A stretch of 64,000 nt of DNA from an uncultured Collinsella sp. (GTDB lineage Bacteria; Actinomycetota; Coriobacteriia; Coriobacteriales; Coriobacteriaceae), in assembly GCA_958435945.1 (NCBI GenBank), contig CAUBIC010000008.1, positions 1 to 64,000 of the forward strand. The letters run 5' to 3'. This document shows positions 58,508 through 64,000 of the stretch, piece after piece (position 1 is the first letter of the stretch; every line of letters starts with the position of its first letter). Under the pieces are notes generated by a model. That model saw only the letters and a list, made by a program, of their open reading frames with translations, was not told the origin of the DNA and did not search any database. The position numbers were made by a program, and so were the translations under genes.

Positions 58508-61276
58508 TCACAGCAGTTCGCCGTGGCGGGCAATGTAGCGGCGCTTTGCCAGCTGGGTGAGCGCGATATAGGCGGTAACGATGCCAATGAGCAGCCCAAA
58601 AAAGCTCGTGGGCAGCGTCATGAGGCCGAGCGCATCGGCGATGGGGCTTGCCGGCAGCCAGGTGACAAGCGCCAGGCCTAGCACGGTGAGAGCGCACAGT
58701 GCCGGCGCGGCGTGGTCACGTGGGCTCGGCAGGCGCGGGGAGCGCAGCATGTGGATCACGAGCGTCTGCGACCACATGGACTCGATAAACCAACCACTCT
58801 GGAAGAGCGCGGCAAAGGTCGCCATACCCGCGACGTTGCCCGTCCCGGAGAGCTCGGACCAGCTTGCGCCCACGGTGGCGGGGCACACCACAAAGAAGAG
58901 TGCGGCGAAGGTCACGATGTCAAACAGCGAGCTCACGGGGCCCAGCTCGAGCATAAAGCCCTTGATGGACGCGGCGTCCCAGGAGCGCGGACGGGCGGTC
59001 CAGACGTCATCGACGGTGTCCCACGGTAGCGTGATGCACACGATCTCGTAGACGAGCGACAGCAGCACCAGCTGTAGGGCACTCATGGGCAAAAACGGCA
59101 AGAACAGGCTCGCGACGGTCACGGACAGCACGTTGCCAAAGTTGGAGCTCACTGTGGTCTTGAGGTACTTGAGCAGGTTGCCGTAGGTGCGGCGGCCTTC
59201 GATGATTCCGCGTTCGAGCACGCCCAGGTCCTTCTGAAGCAAGATGATATCGGCGGATTCCTTGGCAATGTCGACGGCCGAATCGACTGAGATGCCGCAA
59301 TCGCTCGCACGCATGGCGGCGGCGTCGTTGATGCCGTCGCCCATAAAGCCCACGGTGTGGCCGAGTAGCTCGCGCATGACGCGCACCAGGCGCGCCTTCT
59401 GCAGCGGCGAGAGCTTGGCGAAGAGATGGGTTTTCTCGGCACGCTCGGCAAGCTCTGCGTCGTCGAGCGCATCGATCTCGGAGCCGAGCAAAACGTTGCT
59501 CGCGTCGATACCAATCTGCTCGCAGACGGTGGCGGCGACGCGGTCGTTATCGCCGGTCAGGACCTTGACCGCTACGCCCTTGGCCTCGAGGGTGGCGACG
59601 GCGCCTGCGGCACTTGCTTTGGGCGGATCGAGGAAGGCCAAAAAGCCCATCAGCACCATGTCGCACTCGTCGGCGATGCCAAACTCGCCCACGCAGCGCG
59701 GATCGGTCTTCTGCGCCACGGCAATCACGCGCAGGCCCTCGGCGTTAAGTCCGTCGACCTGCTTGCGAATCTGGGCGAGCTTCTCGTCGGTGAGCGGTTG
59801 AGCGATGCCATCGACCTCGACAAAGGAGCAGATCTCGAGCATTTCCTCGGCAGCTCCCTTGGTAACCATCTGGGTTTTGCCTTGGGAGTCGGCGACAACT
59901 ACGCTCAGGCGACGGCGCGAGAAATCGAAGGGAACCTCGTCGACCTTGGTATAGCGGTCGCGCAGGCTCTGGCCCAGCATGGAATTGGGTGCGACGGTCG
60001 AGGGCGTCACATCGGCGCGGTCGATAACGGCCAGGTCGATAAGGTTTTTGAGGCCGGTCTGGAAGAAGCTGTTTAAAAACGCATGGCGCAGCACGCGCGT
60101 GTCCTCGTTGCCGTCGGCGTTGAGGTAGCGCTCGAGCACGATGCAGTCTTCGGTGAGGGTGCCGGTCTTGTCGCAGCACAGGACATCCATCGCGCCGAGG
60201 TTTTGAATCGCCGGCAGCTCCTTGACGATAACCTGGCGACGGGCGAGGTCCTTGGCGCCCTGCGACAGGCTCGTGGTCACGATGACGGGAAGCATCTGCG
60301 GCGTGATGCCCACGGCCACACTTGTGGCGAACAGCAGCGCGTCGATGACGTTGCCCTTGGTGGCGGCGTTGATGGCAAAGACGGCCGGCGCCATAACGAG
60401 CATGAGGCGTACGAGCAGCATGGAGACGCTCGAGACACCGCAGTCAAACGCGCTCTTCTCGCCGCGCCCGTTGAGCATCTTGGCGATGCCACCCAGGTAG
60501 GTGTCCGAACCGGTGGCAACGACAAGCGCCACGGCGGTGCCGTTTTGCACGGAGGTGCCGGTAAAGACGATGTTCTTGCAGACAGAGAGTGGCAGTGCGG
60601 AGCCGTCGGCGCCCTCGACGACGGTGATGGCAGCGGTCTTCTCGACGGCTTCGCTCTCGCCGGTGAGTGCGGACTCGATCACAAACAGGTCGCGCGCGGT
60701 GATGATGCGGGCATCTGCCGGCACCATATCGCCGGCAGAGAGACGGATCACATCGCCGGGGACGAGCTCGTCGAAGAGGATCTCGATGCGCTCGCCGTCG
60801 CGCAGGACGGTGCAAGTGTTGGAGACCAGGTCCTTGAGGGCCTCTGCCGCATTGCCGCTGCGGGCTTCCTGGATAAACTTCATACCGCCCGATACCAGCA
60901 GCATGATGCCGATGACGATGACCGTGGAGGGGTCGCGCTGCGGCTCGGGCACGGCGAGCACGTCGATGTAGAGCGAGACCAGCGCGAGCGCGGCGAGGAT
61001 GCCGGCGAAGGGATCGATGAAGGCGTCGGCGATGCGGCGGGCGAGCGTCTTGGTCGGCGCCTCGATGGTGTTGGGGCCGGCGGCATCCAGACGCTCGGCG
61101 GCGTGCTCAGCGGTGAGACCGTTTGCCGTGGCGTCAAGCAGTACGAGGGCGTCCTCGGCACTATGGGTGGCGGCGAATATGGTGTTCTTGGACAGGCCGG
61201 TATGAGCGGCGGGGCGCGCCGTGCGGCGGCGCTTGGAGATGGCTTCGAGTACCGTAACGGTTTTGAGCATCAGCAT
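58508..61276 (-). CDS. mgtA: magnesium-translocating P-type ATPase MgtA/MgtB
   Basis: 922 aa, P3B-type ATPase. Actuator motif ALTGESEAVEK, phosphorylation motif CCDKTGTLTED, nucleotide-domain VTKGAAEEMLEIC, hinge VLTGDNDRVAATV and GFMGDGINDAAAMRASDCG. The membrane motif VGITPQMLPVIVTT and N-terminal VSGGMKFIQEARSGNAAEAL are typical of MgtA. It imports magnesium with ATP, normally when magnesium is scarce. AAGGAGG lies 7 nt before the ATG. A translated leader ORF precedes it (61416-61487). Third magnesium transporter in the window, after mgtE and the NRMT-like protein. Confidence 0.95.
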   Translation of the reverse strand: MLMLKTVTVLEAISKRRRTARPAAHTGLSKNTIFAATHSAEDALVLLDATANGLTAEHAAERLDAAGPNTIEAPTKTLARRIADAFIDPFAGILAALALVSLYIDVLAVPEPQRDPSTVIVIGIMLLVSGGMKFIQEARSGNAAEALKDLVSNTCTVLRDGERIEILFDELVPGDVIRLSAGDMVPADARIITARDLFVIESALTGESEAVEKTAAITVVEGADGSALPLSVCKNIVFTGTSVQNGTAVALVVATGSDTYLGGIAKMLNGRGEKSAFDCGVSSVSMLLVRLMLVMAPAVFAINAATKGNVIDALLFATSVAVGITPQMLPVIVTTSLSQGAKDLARRQVIVKELPAIQNLGAMDVLCCDKTGTLTEDCIVLERYLNADGNEDTRVLRHAFLNSFFQTGLKNLIDLAVIDRADVTPSTVAPNSMLGQSLRDRYTKVDEVPFDFSRRRLSVVVADSQGKTQMVTKGAAEEMLEICSFVEVDGIAQPLTDEKLAQIRKQVDGLNAEGLRVIAVAQKTDPRCVGEFGIADECDMVLMGFLAFLDPPKASAAGAVATLEAKGVAVKVLTGDNDRVAATVCEQIGIDASNVLLGSEIDALDDAELAERAEKTHLFAKLSPLQKARLVRVMRELLGHTVGFMGDGINDAAAMRASDCGISVDSAVDIAKESADIILLQKDLGVLERGIIEGRRTYGNLLKYLKTTVSSNFGNVLSVTVASLFLPFLPMSALQLVLLSLVYEIVCITLPWDTVDDVWTARPRSWDAASIKGFMLELGPVSSLFDIVTFAALFFVVCPATVGASWSELSGTGNVAGMATFAALFQSGWFIESMWSQTLVIHMLRSPRLPSPRDHAAPALCALTVLGLALVTWLPASPIADALGLMTLPTSFFGLLIGIVTAYIALTQLAKRRYIARHGELL

Positions 61277-61361
61277 AGGGTCCTCCTTGTTGAAGGGAGT
61301 TAGCGTACGTGTCGTATTTGCTTTAAAAAACCTAGATGTCGCTCACGTCAAGCTCTTGAGC

Positions 61362-61389
61362 CCACAAAGGGTGCAGCGCGCCTTTGTGG
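61362..61389. repeat. hairpin in the mgtA leader
   Basis: CCACAAAGG (61362-61370) pairs with CCTTTGTGG (61381-61389) over a 10-nt loop. On the minus strand it lies between the leader ORF and mgtA and is followed, after about 30 nt, by a TTTTTT run. The same CCACAAAG stem occurs in the palindrome at 40071. Confidence 0.55.
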
Positions 61390-61415
61390 TGGTTTTGGCG
61401 ATCTGCCGGTGGCGT

Positions 61416-61487
61416 TTATGCGTATGCGGAATCCTCACGGCGTGCCGAGGGCGACATGCAGGTTTTTCGACTAGGACTGCCTTCCAT
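61416..61487 (-). CDS. leader ORF upstream of mgtA
   Basis: 23 codons from ATG 61487 to TAA 61416. A near-perfect Shine-Dalgarno TAGGAGGTG lies 5-6 nt upstream, better than that of many genes here. The peptide begins MEGSPSRKTCMSPSARRE and ends EDSAYA, rich in Ser, Pro and Arg. It ends 139 nt before mgtA, with a hairpin and T-run between. By analogy with the MgtL leader of Salmonella mgtA it may sense magnesium through ribosome behaviour; no homology is claimed. The rest of the 437-nt region between mgtA and pyrE shows no other gene. Confidence 0.5.
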   Translation of the reverse strand: MEGSPSRKTCMSPSARREDSAYA

Positions 61488-61713
61488 GGCACACCTCCTA
61501 AAGGCCGAGCGCAGCGCGCTTTGGGCATCTCGTACCCCTTTTTAATCCGCCCGTATTCTTGATGAGGGGGTTTGCGATGTCAACCCCATTGTTCGGAAAA
61601 CCATTGCCCCCGACAAAGCCTTTACAGAATGCCGTGGCTCCAAAGCGCGCCCGCATCGATGCTTCGCCTGCGCTAAACTGGAAGGTACGTACGCGATTAC
61701 GAGAGGAGCCCGC

Positions 61714-62394
61714 ATGGAGGCTTACAAGCAAGAGTTCATCAAGTTTATGGTTGAGTCCGACGTTCTTAAGTTCGGCAGCTTTACGCTCAAGAGCGGCCGT
61801 CAGTCCCCGTTCTTTATGAACGCCGGCGCTTACGTGACGGGCTATCAGCTCAAGAAGCTGGGCGAGTATTACGCCCAGGCCATCCACGATAACTTTGGCG
61901 ACGACTTTGATGTGCTGTTTGGGCCGGCCTACAAGGGCATTCCCCTGGCCGTCGTGACCGCGATTGCCTACCACGAGCTGTACGGCAAGGAGGTCAAGTA
62001 CTGCTGCGACCGCAAGGAGGCCAAAGACCACGGCGCCGACAAGGGCAACCTGCTGGGCTATGAGCCCCAGGACGGCGACCGCGTGGTCATGGTCGAGGAT
62101 GTCACCACCAGCGGCAAGTCCATCGACGAGACCTATCCCAAGGTTAAGGCTGCTGCCGACGTCGAAATCAAGGGCCTGATCGTGTCCCTCAACCGCATGG
62201 AGGTCGGCAAGGGCGGCGTGACCACCGCGCAGAAGGAGATCGAGGCCAAGTACGGTTTTCCCGTCGCGAGCATCGTTTCCATGGCCGAGGTCGTCGAGAC
62301 TCTCTACAACCACGAGATCGACGGCAAGGTCGTCATCGACGACGAGCTCAAGGCCGCCATCGACGCTTACTACGAGCAGTACGGAGCACGTTAG
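61714..62394 (+). CDS. pyrE: orotate phosphoribosyltransferase
   Basis: 226 aa, full length. GSFTLKSGRQSPFFMNAG begins the type-I PRTase fold. VLFGPAYKGIPLAVVTAIAY is the flexible region, and VVMVEDVTTSGKS is the PRPP-binding motif. It makes OMP from orotate and PRPP in pyrimidine synthesis. GAGAGGAG precedes the ATG. It stands alone, without other pyr genes, divergent from mgtA; terminator downstream. Confidence 0.96.
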   Translation: MEAYKQEFIKFMVESDVLKFGSFTLKSGRQSPFFMNAGAYVTGYQLKKLGEYYAQAIHDNFGDDFDVLFGPAYKGIPLAVVTAIAYHELYGKEVKYCCDRKEAKDHGADKGNLLGYEPQDGDRVVMVEDVTTSGKSIDETYPKVKAAADVEIKGLIVSLNRMEVGKGGVTTAQKEIEAKYGFPVASIVSMAEVVETLYNHEIDGKVVIDDELKAAIDAYYEQYGAR

Positions 62395-62463
62395 TTACGG
62401 CGTTTTACCAAACGCCGTAACCGGCCGACGCTGCGCGCCGCCCAGGGCGACAATTTGTCATTC

Positions 62464-62504
62464 AAAAGGCGAGGCATGACCAGAAGGTCTATGCCTCGCC
62501 TTTT
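62464..62504 (+). terminator. Rho-independent terminator after pyrE
   Basis: AAAAGGCGAGGCAT (62464-62477) pairs perfectly with ATGCCTCGCCTTTT (62491-62504), with a small inner GACC/GGTC pair; T-rich tail on plus. Confidence 0.9.
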
Positions 62505-62580
62505 TCATGCCAACTTGTTCGCCCTGGACGTCGCTCGCTGTCCGTCCTCTTCTTGCGGCGTTGCCTTGCTCCGGATGGGT

Positions 62581-62649
62581 AGTCATTGGGGGCGTTCTTA
62601 AATGACTAGTCGTGAATGAGCGTGGATAAGCGTCCAAAAATCCACGCTC
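62581..62649. repeat. dispersed palindromic repeat plus adjacent hairpin
   Basis: AGTCATT (62581-62587) and AATGACT (62601-62607) surround GGGGGCGTTCTTA, a copy of the dispersed repeat. GAGCGTGGA (62618-62626) and TCCACGCTC (62641-62649) form a hairpin just past the stop of the RpiR gene, a probable 3'-end structure for it. Confidence 0.7.
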
Positions 62650-62653
62650 GTCG

Positions 62654-63508
62654 CTACTTGAGTCCCGGGAGGCGGGTGTAGGGAAACGAGCGCTCCAGGA
62701 ATTCGGAGCAGTGGGCATAGTCTTTGGCGAAGTAGCTGCTGTAGAGCGAATCGAGTACGTATTGCACGGCGATGTGGCTCGCGAACTGCGTGATGCGATG
62801 CGTCATGCTCTCGTGGTCGCTTACCGTAAGGTAGGCGGCAAAGCCGGGGTGAATGCGAGCGCAATAAGGCGTGCCGATGACGATGACCGGGGCATGCCGA
62901 CTGCTGAGGATCGGCAAGATGTCCTTGAGGTTGGGGGCAAGGCCGCTGTAGGAGATGACGATTGCCGTATGGTCGGGACCCGAGGCGAGAGCCGTTCGCA
63001 CCTGGGCCTCGACACCGTTGTGGCACGTCGCGCTTTTACCGGCGGAGAGCAGGCGATCGCGGAACATTCCCGCTGGATAGAGGTTGTGCGAGCCCGTGTA
63101 GATGTCGACCTGTCGGGCGTTCGCGATGAGCTTGGCGGCGTGGTCAAGCTGCGTGGGGTCGAGTAGCTCCTGCGTTTCGGCCAGCGTGGTCTGGTAGAGC
63201 CCCTCCATGCGCTCCATAACCTGCGCGGGAGTGGAGGTGGCATCGAAGGGAAAGTTGATGTCCACGTCGCGCCGGTTTCCCGCCTCGGATGCCAGGCGGA
63301 TGAGCTCGACCTTGAGGTCCTTAAAGCCCTCGAGGCCGAGCTTTTTGCAAAAACGGTGCACGCTCGCAACGGAAACGTTGGTGCGCGCGGCAAACTCCTT
63401 AATAGAAAGCCCGCGGATGTCCTCGCCGATGGCAAGGGCTGCAATGCCGAGTTGTTGCTCGGTAGGGGTGAGGCCCTGCGCCTCGGTGATCTTGCGTTTG
63501 ATATCCAT
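62654..63508 (-). CDS. MurR/RpiR-family transcriptional regulator
   Basis: 284 aa. N-terminal HTH_6 (about 1-75) with LSIKEFAARTNVSVASVHRFCKKLG. SIS sugar-phosphate-binding domain (about 110-240) with VDIYTGSHNLYPAGMF, SYSGLAPNLKDILPILSSR and VIVIGTPYCARIHPG. ATG 63508 with GGGAG upstream; the 63538 start is less likely. It is divergent from a GH1 6-phospho-beta-glucosidase gene, its most likely target. The effector is then probably a phospho-sugar. The matching double motif upstream of the GH1 at 40262 suggests that gene is a second target. Confidence 0.93.
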   Translation of the reverse strand: MDIKRKITEAQGLTPTEQQLGIAALAIGEDIRGLSIKEFAARTNVSVASVHRFCKKLGLEGFKDLKVELIRLASEAGNRRDVDINFPFDATSTPAQVMERMEGLYQTTLAETQELLDPTQLDHAAKLIANARQVDIYTGSHNLYPAGMFRDRLLSAGKSATCHNGVEAQVRTALASGPDHTAIVISYSGLAPNLKDILPILSSRHAPVIVIGTPYCARIHPGFAAYLTVSDHESMTHRITQFASHIAVQYVLDSLYSSYFAKDYAHCSEFLERSFPYTRLPGLK

Positions 63509-63572
63509 GCGAACTCCCACACTCGCCAAACCTGCCAAAAAGGGACAGGCTTATTTTGGCACGTTTTGGTAG

Positions 63573-63632
63573 GTATCAGGAAGTGTCAGGGGCGGGGCGG
63601 CGGCGGTCCGTGGGCGCGAAAAGAAGTGTCGG
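63573..63632 (+). promoter_or_regulatory. GH1 upstream double motif, copy 2
   Basis: GTATCAGGAAGTGTCAG at 63573-63589 and GCGCGAAAAGAAGTGTCGG at 63614-63632; offset 41 nt, identical to copy 1 at 40123. The two blocks share AAGTRTC. Lies between the divergent RpiR and GH1 genes. Confidence 0.65.
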
Positions 63633-63710
63633 GTTTGGCGCGCCCGCTTCTGCCCGTCCCGTGCGCAGGCGATACTCAGCTTACCGACCCGCGATGCAAA
63701 GGAGATGCTC

Positions 63711-64000
63711 ATGGCAAACATCAAGTTCCCCGAGGGCTTCTATTGGGGTGGCGCCACTGCCGCCAACCAGTTTGAGGGCGCTTGGAACGTGGACGGCCGC
63801 GGTCCTTCCGTCGACGATCATTTCTTGGGTGGCAGCTACAAGGAGCCGCGTCAGATCACGATCGACATCAACCCCAACCGCTTCTATCCCAATCATGACG
63901 GTATCGATTTCTATCATCACTACGAGGAGGACATCGCGCTGTTCGCCGAGATGGGCTTTACCATGTTTCGCATGTCCATCTCCTGGAGCCGCATCTTCCC
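63711..64000 (+). CDS. GH1 6-phospho-beta-glucosidase (partial, runs off the window)
   Basis: The first 96 codons of a GH1 enzyme, open to the window edge: FPEGFYWGGATAANQFEGAW, then NVDGRGPSVDDHFLGG and FRMSISWSRIFP. It is closely similar in layout to the GH1 at 40262 (GGATAANQ, GIDFYHHYEEDIALFAEMGF). AAAGGAG lies 6 nt before the ATG. Active-site Glu residues are beyond the window, so catalytic status is not visible. Probably regulated by the divergent RpiR protein. Confidence 0.9.
   Translation, partial: MANIKFPEGFYWGGATAANQFEGAWNVDGRGPSVDDHFLGGSYKEPRQITIDINPNRFYPNHDGIDFYHHYEEDIALFAEMGFTMFRMSISWSRIF

Overview
The window looks like chromosome of a gut Coriobacteriia (Actinomycetota), most likely Collinsella or a close relative. 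This rests on a GC-rich sequence with strong Shine-Dalgarno sites, an Ech-type energy-converting hydrogenase, an NRAMP-related magnesium transporter of the kind described from Eggerthella, a DUF4867 protein, and many PTS and 6-phospho-glycosidase sugar genes. It is inference from gene content, not a database match. I see no rRNA, tRNA, CRISPR array, prophage or intact insertion sequence.

Layout. 1-640: end of an AT-richer unidentified gene and an orphan helix-turn-helix protein. 785-6456: six-function, five-gene Ech [NiFe] hydrogenase operon in which the EchA and EchB membrane subunits are fused. 6757-12053: two-component system divergent from an ABC-2 exporter. 12204-15604: MacB/FtsX-type ABC pair. 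15713-24117: DUF362 ferredoxin, alpha/beta hydrolase, TrhA-type membrane protein, CNNM/CBS protein, a stand-alone cyanophycin-synthetase-N-like protein, YtxH and PRC-barrel proteins, and a degenerate polysaccharide deacetylase. 24195-27553: magnesium locus, mgtE plus an NRMT-like transporter behind a leader with a short ORF. 27791-32168: OatA-like acyltransferase, then ribokinase and nucleoside hydrolase. 32387-38486: LacI regulator and an isomerase / split transketolase / FGGY kinase operon. 38639-41692: luxS, DUF4867, GH1. 41832-45831: a kinase-like protein without catalytic boxes, a complete kinase and a response regulator. 46023-50313: lipoprotein plus SPFH / zinc-ribbon / DUF4428 cassette. 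50546-58368: DUF1593 hydrolase, esterase, PTS EIIBC, GH140-like apiosidase, ROK kinase. 58508-61487: MgtA P-type ATPase with its own leader ORF. 61714-64000: pyrE, RpiR regulator and the start of a second GH1 gene.

How the genes work together. The best candidate for an under-described system is a D-apiose utilisation regulon split over two loci. The first (33654-38486) has the isomerase, ketose kinase and two-subunit transketolase set expected for D-apiose to D-apulose to apulose-4-phosphate to central metabolism. The second (50546-57103) has a signal-peptide-less GH140-like apiosidase, a PTS permease, a cytoplasmic esterase and a nucleoside-hydrolase-like enzyme. The promoter regions of both loci, and of the LacI gene, are packed with the same TAAAC/GTTTA half-sites, including palindromes and a shared 13-mer, so one LacI regulator may control both. 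This would be intracellular apioside breakdown, unlike the extracellular Bacteroides route.

Other themes: three magnesium transport systems in one window, two with possible translated leaders; two GH1 genes with matching double promoter motifs at identical spacing, beside an RpiR regulator; several long-stem inverted-repeat elements; and a dispersed small palindromic repeat that twice supplies the stop codon of the preceding gene.
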